Shown: in pieces, positions 45,463 to 54,359 of the stretch | Position numbering within the stretch: the stretch's first letter is position 1 | Layout: the number at the start of each line of letters is the position of its first letter | Assembly: GCF_025602895.1 (NCBI RefSeq) | Contig: NW_026516229.1 | Location: forward strand, 496,001 to 560,000 | DNA: 64,000 nt | From: Polychytrium aggregatum | Taxonomy: Eukaryota > Chytridiomycota > Chytridiomycetes > Polychytriales | Reading direction: 5' to 3' | Notes under the pieces: generated by a model | What the model saw: only the letters and a program-made list of their open reading frames with translations | The model's database searches: none | Told to the model about the DNA's origin: nothing | Translations under genes and position numbers: made by a program

Positions 45463-45892
45463 GCACCGACCGAGACATGCGTGTGAGGCTCGGCCGGCAA
45501 GGTCAGTCGATGCTGCTCCCTGCATCACGGCGCTATGTAATCGACATGAAACACGGCCTTTGGACGACTGCCAATCTGTGCGGTGAGAGACATTGAGACA
45601 AACAATGCGCGGTGGCAGCGTCTGGAAGCGGCGAATATCCTGATATATCCTGATAGAACGGGGCATGCAAGACGGGGCAGACGCCAGCAAAGGCTGTTTG
45701 ACCTCAGCTGTCCTGGCTTGAGAGCGCCGGATGATTGATTGGATGATCGATTGGGATGATCAAAGTGATGGACACGACAAAAGAGCGCGTTTCCATCCAA
45801 GAAAACGTGCCAAGGGGCGATGCGTGTGGCGGAGCAGGGACCCAAAATAGCAAGTGTCGCACGACGGGCAAAAGCGGAAGTCGGTGCCGCGT

Positions 45893-45984
45893 TCCCAAGG
45901 CGAGGATCGAACTCGCGACATCGGCATGGCATACGGGGAGCACCCATATAAGTACCGCGCTCTAACCGACTGAGCTACATGGGA
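45893..45984 (-). tRNA. tRNA-Ile(UAU) with a 19-nt intron
   Basis: The minus strand folds into a 92-nt cloverleaf: acceptor TCCCATG/CTTGGGA (one T-T mismatch), D arm GCTC-AGTCGGTTA-GAGC, anticodon stem CGGTA/TGCCG and T arm GCGAG-TTCGATC-CTCGC. The loop CTTATA puts the anticodon TAT at positions 34-36. A 19-nt insertion follows nucleotide 37, the canonical eukaryotic tRNA intron position. CCA is not encoded, as expected for a nuclear gene. Length equals a 73-nt tRNA plus the intron. Confidence 0.9.
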
Positions 45985-46988
45985 TGACGACTGCCAGGTC
46001 CGAAACTCAGTATATGATCATAGCAGCGCGAGGCACCAATTTCGCGCTGTTCATGCCTGGACATGTGTGAGGCGCCGCTGGACGCACTCAGCGACAGCGG
46101 CCGGGAGATGCACTCAGCAACAGCAGCCGAGACAGAGCCGAGACAGAGCCGAGAGCGAGAGGTGGCGATGCTGAAACGCCGAAACAAAGCAGAGGCGGTG
46201 CGCAGTTGTATGAATGCGGTGAACGCGGCATTCCGCTGGACGAGCGGCACAAATGCCGATGCAGAGGACGGGCTGCTGGCGAGAGCAGCTGCCTCGCTGG
46301 CTTGGATGGCTTTCCCAAGCATGAGCGCAGATCGACCCCAGCGCTCTGCACGCTCGACCTGCAGCGGCTCCTGCCCATGCACCGAGACGGCCGACCGAAC
46401 GGTCCCCGCAGCCGGGTTTCCCACAGCCACAGCCGCCAGTGCGCGCCCCGCGCTCTGTGTGACATGACCCGCCACCGCACACACACACACGCCTCGCCAA
46501 GGCCTTCTCGCCCCCGTCGCCTTCTCGGCCGTTTATATACCCGCTCTGACTTTCTCCCCGTCGGCTGCCCATCCATCCACCAACTTCCCCCAAGGTATGA
46601 TCGCTGGAAACGGGACAGAGCGGGACTGGGGGCGTCGACACTAAGAGCTCTTCCGGACCACGGCTCGCTGCGATCGACGGCCGCAGTTCGCTGGTCGCTT
46701 GGTCAGTCGCTTGGCCGCTTGGTCGGCTGGCTCACCGGTTGACTCGTCGCCTTGGTCAACCCAGCCAACCTGCAGTGCAGCCCAGCCCAGCCCAGCCCAG
46801 CCCAGCCCAGCCCAGCCTTGGAAGACCCTGGATCGTCCTTAATACTTTCATCTGCTTCTGGGCTCTTCGCCGAACTGCAGCGTCGACATCGTACTCACCT
46901 CCCGTCGCTTGTCGCCCGTCTTCCCTCCAGGTCCGCCCCCCTGCGATCCCGCCCAGCTTCCTCTGTCCGCCAGCATCCCCCCCCCAAC
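45985..46988. other. Intergenic region upstream of the CRD gene
   Basis: About 1 kb with no supported exons. Two plus-strand frames between 46063 and 46740 are open but compositionally random. A (CCCAG)n array lies at 46777-46817, and a run of nine C at 46979-46985 directly precedes the start codon of the next gene. Confidence 0.45.
46777..46817 (+). repeat. (CCCAG)8 pentanucleotide array
   Basis: Eight CCCAG units, about 170 bp upstream of the CRD gene start; probably leader or promoter. Confidence 0.85.
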
Positions 46989-47594
46989 ATGCGCTCGTCG
47001 TTGCTCGGCGGACCGGCTTCCCTCGCCGGCCTGCTGATATCTTCATTTGCCGTGGCCGCAGCGGCTCCGTTCAGTGACCCACTCTGGGACCGGCTGCCTC
47101 TGTCGACCGGCTCGTCCACTCGGCAACGCGCCGTCGTCAACCAGCCAACGCAGACGACATCGGGCGCTGTCTCATCCTCAGTGTCGGCCTCGGCTTCGGC
47201 GTCGCCCACGCCCTCTCCTGCCAACGTCCCCCAGTGTCTGTCCCTCAACACCAGCTCCATCTGCGCTCCGCTGACTACTGGCAATTTCTTCATCAACACC
47301 ACCGAGCTCTCGCTGAACTACAACGTCTCGATCACCAGCGTGGCCCAGTGGGAGTCGCTCATCGTCAACTCGACCACTGCTTCTTCGGATGGATCGAGTC
47401 TGTTCCAGCTGCTCTGGACCCAGTTCACAGGCTGCACCGCTCCTGAAGCCGCCTCACTGCCTTATCTGCGCACCATCGCATGTCTGGGCGACGTCTATGG
47501 CGCTTCCAATGGCTGCAATCAGCAGGCCATTGCAGCCAACCCCACCCCGCTCTGCCCGGGCGTCTGCCGGTCCTATGGCGCCGCCATCGCATCC

Positions 47595-47599
47595 TATCT
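47595..47599 (+). repeat. Target-site duplication TATCT, left copy of element 1
   Basis: TATCT precedes the left LTR and recurs at 53319-53323 directly after the right LTR. A 5-bp duplication is standard for Ty3/Gypsy integrases. Confidence 0.95.
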
Positions 47600-48065
47600 T
47601 GTCAGATCACGGGATCAAGAGGAGATCAAAAGAAAAAGATAGAGAAGGGTTTTATTGATCTTAGCGAGGCTAGGATCTAGAGTCAAGTGTGTCTGGGGTC
47701 GAAGGTGATGACCAGAAACATGAGCGGGTGAAGGCGGGCTATTTATCTGTCTGGCGGTCCCGGAGGCGAAGCCTGCCGCAGCGGGGGCGAAGCAGCGGAG
47801 GCGGCGGGACAGCAGCCAGGCAGCAACGGCTAACCGGAGAAACATGTGAAAGTCTGACAAATGCTCGGTGGCTGACAAATGCGGGTGACACAGCGTCTGA
47901 CTAATGCATGGTCGATGACAAATGCAGGGAAAACAGAGCGGCGTGTGCAACATGAGAGCAAGGAAAAAGGAAAGGCGTCACAGGACAAAGGAAAAGGAAA
48001 GTGTGCGACGCAAACAGTGACACAAGTGCGACGGTGCAGCTAGGCGGGCAGAGCGATCTGTGACA
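47600..48065 (-). repeat. 3' LTR of element 1
   Basis: Starts TGTCACAG and ends TCTGACA in element orientation. A TATA-like ATAAAT (47741-47746) is followed about 90 bp later by AATAAAA (47651-47657), which places U3, R and U5. U3 carries four copies of a GCATTTGTCA-type motif. A GC-rich stretch with related purine blocks lies at about 47765-47820. Confidence 0.95.
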
Positions 48066-48075
48066 TCCCCCCCAG
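48066..48075 (-). other. Polypurine tract of element 1
   Basis: CTGGGGGGGA directly abuts the 3' LTR in element orientation. This is the expected plus-strand DNA primer. Confidence 0.85.
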
Positions 48076-48099
48076 AAAAATTGTGCTCAAGTCAAACCA

Positions 48100-51000
48100 T
48101 CAATTTTTCGATCCCGAGTTGCGTTGCACTTGTGCTTGGCAAAGGTCGATCAGTGTGTCCATTTCCGGAAGGTTGCGGTTGCGGCTGAGGAAGTCGTGGA
48201 TATCTGCGAGTCCTCCATCCAAGAGTTCGGCCAGTGGTGCCCACGAGTCGTAAGATGGGTCGTATCCCTGCCAGCGGAGCAAGAACTCGTGTCGATATCC
48301 AGGAAGTCGACGTCGTCGGTTGATCCTGTGTCCAATGATCGCTTCGAACACTGATTCGTCGTTGTGGTTGGGTCCGGGTTCATCAAACACAAGTTGGTCG
48401 GTCGATGGTGTGTTGTAGGGGACGAGGGCGGAAGCGGGGAGTTCGGTTGTAAATCGGAGGGTCCTCGGGAGTCGAAGTCGATATCCAGTCGTTCCGATCT
48501 TCTCGATGATCTTGAAGGGTCCCAAGTACGGCATCCGCATCTTGGAGGGTGTGACGTCGTCCGTGCTGAAGTGATACGCGGTCGTGTCGATCAGGACTTG
48601 GTCGCCAATGTCGTAGCTGATATCGCGTCGATGTCGGTTGGCGTAGTACAGGGCCCGGTCCTGGGCCTTGCCGATGTTGTCCGAGACCAAGTCCAGAGTC
48701 GCTTGCATCTCCTCGATCGACTGTGCTGCAGGGTTGGACTCGGCGATGATGTCGGTGTTGGCAGGAGTGCGAGGATGCTGACCGTGCATCAGGAAGAAGG
48801 GCGAATGTCCAGTCGAAGCTGAGCTGTGTGAGTTGAGCGCGAACTGGATGTATGGCACTTGATCGATCCAGCGGGAGCCGAGGGCCAGAGTCGAACAGCG
48901 GATGGCCTCGGCGACGGTTGCCACAAAGCGTTCGACTTGTCCGGCGGCCTCGTGGTGGTGGGCAAAGGCGATCCGGAGTTCGGTCTTGAGCAGAGTGTTA
49001 AGTCCTGTCCAGAAGGCCGACCGGAAGCGTGTGTCGTGATCCGAGATGAAAGTGCCGGCGAGTCCAAAGTGCACAAAGACATCGCGGAAGTACTGGCGGG
49101 CGACGTCTTCGGCCGAGTCGGTCTTGTTGCCAGGAACCAGGACGACGTACTTGGTGAGGGAGTCGACAAAGATCGTGATCGAGTTGAAGGTGCGTCCCGA
49201 GAGTGAGTCCGTGACAGGCGGGAGTCCGAGGATGAAGTCGAGGGCGACAGTGTCCATCTTGCGGGTGGCCACAGGGATCCGGGAGAAGTGACCGTATGCT
49301 TGTTGTCGTCGGATCTTGGCTCGCTGGCAGATGTCGCAGTGCGAGACCCACTCGGCAATGTCCTTGGACATGGCGGGCCAGTAGTAGTGTGTCGAGATGG
49401 CCTTGTAGAGCGTGTTGGTGCCGGGGTGAGCTGCACAGACAGAGTCGTGGTGGTCCTTGATGATCGAGATGCGGAGGTCCTTGCCGGGGATGCAGATGCG
49501 GGTCGAGTCGAAGTAGAGAATCCCGTGTCGAAGTGAGAAGCGGTGCAGCTGTGCCTTCATCCACGGCTTGAGTCCGTCGGTCGAGTTGTCGCGGAGGACC
49601 GAGATCAGTGCTGACAGGATCGGGTCGGAGCTGTACTGAGTGCGGATGGTGTCCAAGAGATCGTCGGGCGGGGGTCCGAGGTTGACAATCGCGTTGATGA
49701 TCGAGACTTGGACGGCCTTGGAGATGGCTGTCGGTGTGCGCGAGAGCACGTCGGCGACCTTGTTCCACGAGCCGGGGATCCACTGGATCTCGAGGTCAAA
49801 GTCCAGCATCGTGTCGATGGCTCGCTGTTGGCGCTTGTTGAGGGTCTTGGAGTCGAGGATGTGCTTGAGCGCCTTCTGGTCGGTGTGGAGGAAGACTTTG
49901 CGGCCGACGAGGTAGTTCTTGAACTTGTCGAGGTGGCGGGTGATCGACAGCAGCTCGCCGTTGTAGGGCGAGTAGTTGAGTTCGGATCCGTGCAGTTTCT
50001 GCGAGTTGAAAGCGATGGGGCGCACCGTGCCGGATCCGTCCATGTCCTGCCCGATCCATCCACCAATCGATGCGCTTGACTCGGACCAGTCGGTGAAGAG
50101 GTGAATGTCCTTGTCCGGGTTGACCATGTGCAGCGACTGAGGCGAGAGCAACTTGAGCTGCTCGAAGGCGGCGATGGCGTTGTCGTCCCAGACGACGGAC
50201 TTGGTCGAGTTGGCGGAGCGGGTGGTGATCAGAGTCGAGAGTGGACCGGCGAGGGCAGCGTAGCCAGGGACAAAGCTCATGATGGTGTTGGTCAAGCCGA
50301 GGAAGCTGCGGAGTTCGTGTTCGGTCGTTGGTCGCGGGTAGTTCTTGATGGCGTCGATGCGCGAGGGATGCACTTGGATGCGTCCTTCGCCGATGATGAA
50401 GCCGAGATAGGTGACGGTCGAGTTGAAGAACGAACACTTCTCGGGTCGGATCTTGAAGCCGTGTCGGTGGATCTTGTCGAGGACCAGTTCGATGTGGCGG
50501 ATGTGCTGGTCCTCGTCCTCGGATGCGATCAGGATGTCGTCGATGTAGACGAACACAAAGTCGTCGATGAACTCGCGGAAGATGTCGTTCATCGCGGCTT
50601 GGAACACGGAGGGACTGTTGGCGAGGCCGAAGGGCATCACAAGCCACTCAAAGTGGCCGTACTTGGTCCTGAAGGCCGTCTTGGGGGTGTCGGCGTCGGC
50701 AATGCGGATCTGGTGGAATCCGCGTTGCAAGTCGAGCTTGGAGAAGACACGGCACTTGGACAGGCGGTCGATGATCTCGCGCATGTTGGGCAGCGCGGTG
50801 CGGTCCTTGACGGTGATCTTGTTGAGGGCGCGGAAGTCAAAGACGAGTCGGAACTTGTCGCCCTGCTTGACCCAGAAGATCGGTGCGCCGAAGGGCGAGA
50901 CGGACTTGCGGATGTGGCCGATCCGGAGCAATCGGTCGAGTTCGTCTTTGAGACGAGCGAGTTCTTCGGCCGACATTTGGTAGAGCGACGACCAGGTTGG

Positions 51001-51909
51001 CTTGGCAGAGTCGTCGAGTCGGATGTTCATGTCGATGCCGGGTCGGTGAGGCGGGAGTTCCTTGAGTTCGTTGAAGGCATCGCGGTACTTTGCGATGATG
51101 GATCGGTGTTCGGGGGTCAGTGGTTCGAGGACACGGGCAAGTTGGGCAACGGGGTCGTAGGGTTCAACAGCAACTGTATTCAAGTCACTGCTCAGAGTAC
51201 AAACATACACGGCGCCGGGAGTCGAAGCCAGTGCGTTGATCTGCTGGGTCGACATGTGGTACTGGGATCGGAGTTCGAGGGTCGTGAGTGGCATTCCGGT
51301 GTCGGGTCGCGATGCCGTCCAAGTGTGGTGCTTCCCGTCGATCGAGAACTTGATTCGGTTGGAGGGCCAGTCGATCTCGGGGTTGGTCTGGTCGAGCCAG
51401 TTCTTGCCGAGGATAACGTCCCAGGTGAGTGGCGCGGTGAAGAGGTTGATGCGGGCGTGGTAGTCGTGGATGGTGAGGTCGACGGGATCGGTGACGGAGG
51501 ACGGGAAGGACTTGCCGTTGGGCATCGTGACGGCGTTGGCGGTGGTCTTGGTTCGAAGGTCGAGGGTCGAGGCGAGGGTCTCGGAGATGTGCGAGTTGGT
51601 CGCACCAGGGTCGATGAGGACGGTGATCGGGGAGCCGTTGAGGGTGGCGTCGATCACAAGCAGTCCCTTGCCGTGGTTGGCGGCAATGCGGTGGGGTTCG
51701 TCGATGAGAGAGTTGATCAGGTGAGGTCCGGTGGCGAGAGTCAATAGTTCAGCGTCGGGGGTCGGAGTCGGATGGCGGCAACTCGCCGGGTCCTTCAGAG
51801 GTCGTAGTATCCAGGGGTTGCCGCCTCGTCGTTTCCCTGATCTTCGTAGAAGGTGGCCTGGTCGGCGGTCTCGACGATGGCGTTGATGCGGGGCTGGTTC
51901 AAGGGACAC
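48100..51909 (-). CDS. pol: Pol polyprotein of element 1: protease, RT, RNase H, integrase, chromodomain
   Basis: Open for 1,269 codons with no start of its own at the domain border, because it is reached from gag by frameshifting. Domains in order: aspartic protease (LIDPGATNSHIS, Asp near residue 100); reverse transcriptase (FRLVFDFRALNKIT; catalytic VYIDDILIA near 454); RNase H (LFTDWSESSASIGGW near 586); integrase with HHCC zinc finger (HPGTNT, then CDICQRAK near 820-855) and catalytic block (TVALDFILGLP, FISDHDTRF); and a C-terminal chromodomain (HEFLLRWQGYDPSYDSWAP near 1200-1245). The chromodomain defines it as a chromovirus. The protease has Pro where D-[ST]-G is usual, and all copies share this. 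Confidence 0.95.
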   Translation of the reverse strand: MSLEPAPHQRHRRDRRPGHLLRRSGKRRGGNPWILRPLKDPASCRHPTPTPDAELLTLATGPHLINSLIDEPHRIAANHGKGLLVIDATLNGSPITVLIDPGATNSHISETLASTLDLRTKTTANAVTMPNGKSFPSSVTDPVDLTIHDYHARINLFTAPLTWDVILGKNWLDQTNPEIDWPSNRIKFSIDGKHHTWTASRPDTGMPLTTLELRSQYHMSTQQINALASTPGAVYVCTLSSDLNTVAVEPYDPVAQLARVLEPLTPEHRSIIAKYRDAFNELKELPPHRPGIDMNIRLDDSAKPTWSSLYQMSAEELARLKDELDRLLRIGHIRKSVSPFGAPIFWVKQGDKFRLVFDFRALNKITVKDRTALPNMREIIDRLSKCRVFSKLDLQRGFHQIRIADADTPKTAFRTKYGHFEWLVMPFGLANSPSVFQAAMNDIFREFIDDFVFVYIDDILIASEDEDQHIRHIELVLDKIHRHGFKIRPEKCSFFNSTVTYLGFIIGEGRIQVHPSRIDAIKNYPRPTTEHELRSFLGLTNTIMSFVPGYAALAGPLSTLITTRSANSTKSVVWDDNAIAAFEQLKLLSPQSLHMVNPDKDIHLFTDWSESSASIGGWIGQDMDGSGTVRPIAFNSQKLHGSELNYSPYNGELLSITRHLDKFKNYLVGRKVFLHTDQKALKHILDSKTLNKRQQRAIDTMLDFDLEIQWIPGSWNKVADVLSRTPTAISKAVQVSIINAIVNLGPPPDDLLDTIRTQYSSDPILSALISVLRDNSTDGLKPWMKAQLHRFSLRHGILYFDSTRICIPGKDLRISIIKDHHDSVCAAHPGTNTLYKAISTHYYWPAMSKDIAEWVSHCDICQRAKIRRQQAYGHFSRIPVATRKMDTVALDFILGLPPVTDSLSGRTFNSITIFVDSLTKYVVLVPGNKTDSAEDVARQYFRDVFVHFGLAGTFISDHDTRFRSAFWTGLNTLLKTELRIAFAHHHEAAGQVERFVATVAEAIRCSTLALGSRWIDQVPYIQFALNSHSSASTGHSPFFLMHGQHPRTPANTDIIAESNPAAQSIEEMQATLDLVSDNIGKAQDRALYYANRHRRDISYDIGDQVLIDTTAYHFSTDDVTPSKMRMPYLGPFKIIEKIGTTGYRLRLPRTLRFTTELPASALVPYNTPSTDQLVFDEPGPNHNDESVFEAIIGHRINRRRRLPGYRHEFLLRWQGYDPSYDSWAPLAELLDGGLADIHDFLSRNRNLPEMDTLIDLCQAQVQRNSGSKN

Positions 51910-52853
51910 TGCGAGGCGATGTGGCCGAACTTGCGGCAGCGGAAGCAGCCTCCGTTACGGCGGAGGTACTCCTTCTCGCGGTCGGTGAGCTTCTTGATCG
52001 GGCGCATGTCGACGTTGTCGAGGTCCATGGCGTTGGGGTCACGTGCGGGAGGCTGGGTCGGCTGGAAGGCGGGACGAGGAGGACGGACCATTGGGCGGAA
52101 CTGCGGCTGACCAGGTGGAGCGCGGAAGAGAGGAGGTCGCTGGAACTGGAGCTCGCGGAAGGGTTGATCGCGGAACTGAGTGCGAGCGGGCTGCTGCATC
52201 AGGGGTTGCGATTGACCCATAATGGACTCGTATCGCTCGGCGAGGGCCATGGCATCTTCGAGGGTGGCTGTGTTGGAGTCAAGCTTCCATTCGACTTCGA
52301 TGCGCACCCTGTGCTTGAGCTTGGTGAGGTAGCGCTGCAGGTTCTGGCGGTTGTTGCTGAAGTGGGGCAGCTCGAGGAGGAGATCGCGGAAGCGAGAGTT
52401 GAACTGCTCGACGGAGCCGGTGTGGCGCAGTGCTTCGAACTCATCCTCGGTGGTGCGCAGCGAGGTGGACGGAAGGAAGGTGTCGCGGACGAGGGACAGG
52501 ACGGCGGCCGGGGTCAGGTTGTCGAGTTGCTTGCCCTGGGACCAGAGGCGCCACCAGGTCTTGGCCTTGCCCTTGAGGTTCATGGCGACGGTGGCGACAG
52601 CGGTGGCGTCATCGAGACTGTGGAAGGCAATGTACTCGGTCATTGAGAAGACAAACTCGTCAACGACAGCAGCCTTACGCTCGCCAGTGAAGGCGTCGGG
52701 GAGCGGGATCTTGGGACGCTTGAAACCGGGAGGGACCGTGGGGAGATTCGGCTGGGCAGTCAGGGCGGAGAGGACCAGGGCGCGGTCCTCGAGCGATAGT
52801 TGTTCAAGGGCCTGGAGACAGGCATTGACGGCGGGATCGTCCGATGCTACCAT
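51795..52853 (-). CDS. gag: Gag of element 1 with CCHC zinc knuckle
   Basis: 352 codons. The N-terminal half is a typical Gypsy capsid (KGKAKTWWRLW; SVEQFNSRFRDLLLEL). A Pro/Gln/Arg-rich linker follows, then one CCHC knuckle (CFRCRKFGHIASQC) that binds genomic RNA. It overlaps pol by 115 nt. The ATG at 52851-52853 uses the last base of the 5' LTR, so the primer-binding site lies inside the coding sequence. Confidence 0.95.
   Translation of the reverse strand: MVASDDPAVNACLQALEQLSLEDRALVLSALTAQPNLPTVPPGFKRPKIPLPDAFTGERKAAVVDEFVFSMTEYIAFHSLDDATAVATVAMNLKGKAKTWWRLWSQGKQLDNLTPAAVLSLVRDTFLPSTSLRTTEDEFEALRHTGSVEQFNSRFRDLLLELPHFSNNRQNLQRYLTKLKHRVRIEVEWKLDSNTATLEDAMALAERYESIMGQSQPLMQQPARTQFRDQPFRELQFQRPPLFRAPPGQPQFRPMVRPPRPAFQPTQPPARDPNAMDLDNVDMRPIKKLTDREKEYLRRNGGCFRCRKFGHIASQCPLNQPRINAIVETADQATFYEDQGNDEAATPGYYDL
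51831..51837 (-). promoter_or_regulatory. -1 ribosomal frameshift heptamer G GGA AAC in the gag-pol overlap
   Basis: On the minus strand the gag codons read CAG GGA AAC GAC. The heptamer GGGAAAC therefore has exactly the X-XXY-YYZ phase required, and a one-base backward slip enters the pol frame (CGA CGA GGC ...). The gag stop follows 33 nt later. The same heptamer is present in elements 2 (63824-63830) and 3 (58368-58374). Confidence 0.8.
52838..52852 (-). other. Primer-binding site of element 1
   Basis: TGGTAGCATCGGACG directly follows the 5' LTR in element orientation. TGG pairs with the CCA end of a tRNA, and TGGTAGC matches the 3' end complement of eukaryotic initiator tRNA-Met for seven bases; the match beyond that is not clear. 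Confidence 0.7.
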
Positions 52854-53318
52854 GTCAGATCACGGGATCAAGAGGAGATCAAAAGAAAAAGATAGAGAAG
52901 GGTTTTATTGATCTTAGCGAGGCTAGGATCTAGAGTCAAGTGTGTCTGGGGTCGAAGGTGATGACCAGAAACATGAGCGGGTGAAGGCGGGCTATTTATC
53001 TGTCTGGCGGTCCCGGAGGCGAAGCCTGCCGCAGCGGGGGCGAAGCAGCGGAGGCGGCGGGACAGCAGCCAGGCAGCAACGGCTAACCGGAGAAACATGT
53101 GAAAGTCTGACAAATGCTCGGTGGCTGACAAATGCGGGTGACACAGCGTCTGACTAATGCATGGTCGATGACAAATGCAGGGAAAACAGAGCGGCGTGTG
53201 CAACATGAGAGCAAGGAAAAAGGAAAGGCGTCACAGGACAAAGGAAAAGGAAAGTGTGCGACGCAAACAGTGACACAAGTGCGACGGTGCAGCTAGGCGG
53301 GCAGAGCGATCTGTGACA
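52853..53318 (-). repeat. 5' LTR of element 1
   Basis: 466 bp, apparently identical to 47600-48065 along its whole length when read side by side. Confidence 0.95.
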
Positions 53319-53323
53319 TATCT
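53319..53323 (+). repeat. Target-site duplication TATCT, right copy of element 1
   Basis: Same pentamer as 47595-47599. The CRD reading frame resumes immediately after it (CTGCAGAACGCA in frame). Confidence 0.95.
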
Positions 53324-53859
53324 GCAGAACGCAACCTGCTCTACCAACGCCACCGATATTCAGACCGCCCATCGCAACGGCCTCGCCAAGGCCCAGACGG
53401 CCTGTCTCGGCTTCGCCACCGCCACAGCCGACAATGTGTGTCTGGCCGGTATCCAGTACGACAGCTCGACATGTGGTACGTAATGCGGATCCGGCCTGCT
53501 GTACTGGTATCGCACGTTTCCACCGCGTCGCCCCTTCCCTCGAGCCAGCCGACCGCTTCTTGAGCTTTGAGCAAACCCATAATGCCCACCATGTCCGCCC
53601 CGTTGGCAGTATGTCGGGTCTGCTTTGATCTCTCCGCTCTCTGCGTTTCCTGACCACGTCTGAATGTCCCTCGCACACAGGGTTTGGAAACAACTCGGTT
53701 GGGCTGGCCGAGTACTGCCAGGTTCATTCGAGCGAAAGCTGCTGCACCAAGCTCGATCCAACCAACCCGCCTGCCAACTCTTCGGACATTATTTCGCTCT
53801 CCTCCAGCAGTGAGAAGAGTGATACGCGAAGCAGCTTTGGCAGCTGGTTCAAGCCCGCC

Positions 53860-54325
53860 TGTCAGATCACGGGATCAAGAGGAGATCAAAAGAAAAAGAT
53901 AGAGAAGGGTTTTATTGATCTTAGCGAGGCTAGGATCTAGAGTCAAGTGTGTCTGGGGTCGAAGGTGATGACCAGAAACATGAGCGGGTGAAGGCGGGCT
54001 ATTTATCTGTCTGGCGGTCCCGGAGGCGAAGCCTGCCGCAGCGGGGGCGAAGCAGCGGAGGCGGCGGGACAGCAGCCAGGCAGCAACGGCTAACCGGAGA
54101 AACATGTGAAAGTCTGACAAATGCTCGGTGGCTGACAAATGCGGGTGACACAGCGTCTGACTAATGCATGGTCGATGACAAATGCAGGGAAAACAGAGCG
54201 GCGTGTGCAACATGAGAGCAAGGAAAAAGGAAAGGCGTCACAGGACAAAGGAAAAGGAAAGTGTGCGACGCAAACAGTGACACAAGTGCGACGGTGCAGC
54301 TAGGCGGGCAGAGCGATCTGTGACA
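53860..54325 (-). repeat. 3' LTR of element 2
   Basis: 466 bp, apparently identical to the LTRs of element 1, and followed by the same CTGGGGGGGA polypurine tract. Confidence 0.95.
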
Positions 54326-54359
54326 TCCCCCCCAGAAAAATTGTGCTCAAGTCAAACCA

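Larger units (their letters stand above)
47600..53318 (-). mobile_element. Full-length Ty3/Gypsy chromovirus LTR retrotransposon (element 1)
   Basis: The element is 5,719 bp, with TG...CA-bounded 466-bp LTRs at 47600-48065 and 52853-53318 that appear identical by eye, and a perfect 5-bp TATCT duplication. In element orientation the order is LTR, primer site, gag, pol (protease, reverse transcriptase, RNase H, integrase, chromodomain), polypurine tract, LTR. Both ORFs are open. It is inserted antisense in exon 1 of the CRD gene. Identical LTRs and intact ORFs point to a recent, possibly active copy. Confidence 0.95.
46989..53859 (+). pseudogene. Secreted/cell-surface protein with Frizzled-like cysteine-rich domain, disrupted by two retrotransposons
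   Basis: Host sequence survives as 46989-47599, 53324-53475 and 53681-53859. Without element 1 and one copy of its target duplication, the first exon is 763 nt and joins exon 2 in phase. The start encodes a signal peptide (LLISSFAVAAAAPF), then a Ser/Thr-rich stretch. The Cys-rich domain follows, with spacing like a Frizzled CRD: PQCLSLNTSSIC, LWTQFTGCTAPE, TIACLGDVYG, GCNQQAI, PLCPGVCRSYGAAIASYL, CSTNATD, then AEYCQVHSS and SCCTKLDP. Many Asn-x-Ser/Thr sites suggest an extracellular location. Frizzled-like CRDs occur in early-diverging fungi, but the ligand is unknown. The 3' part lies beyond the window. Both insertions sit in coding exons, so this copy cannot make the protein. Confidence 0.62.

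Noticed and set aside
46063-46740. Plus-strand ORFs upstream of the CRD gene
   Set aside because: Compositionally random, no domain, no splice logic, and they run across promoter-type DNA.
50101-51747. A 548-codon plus-strand ORF (and long siblings) antisense to pol
   Set aside because: It is a mirror of the codon bias of pol, has no recognisable domain and repeats wherever pol occurs; not supported as a gene.
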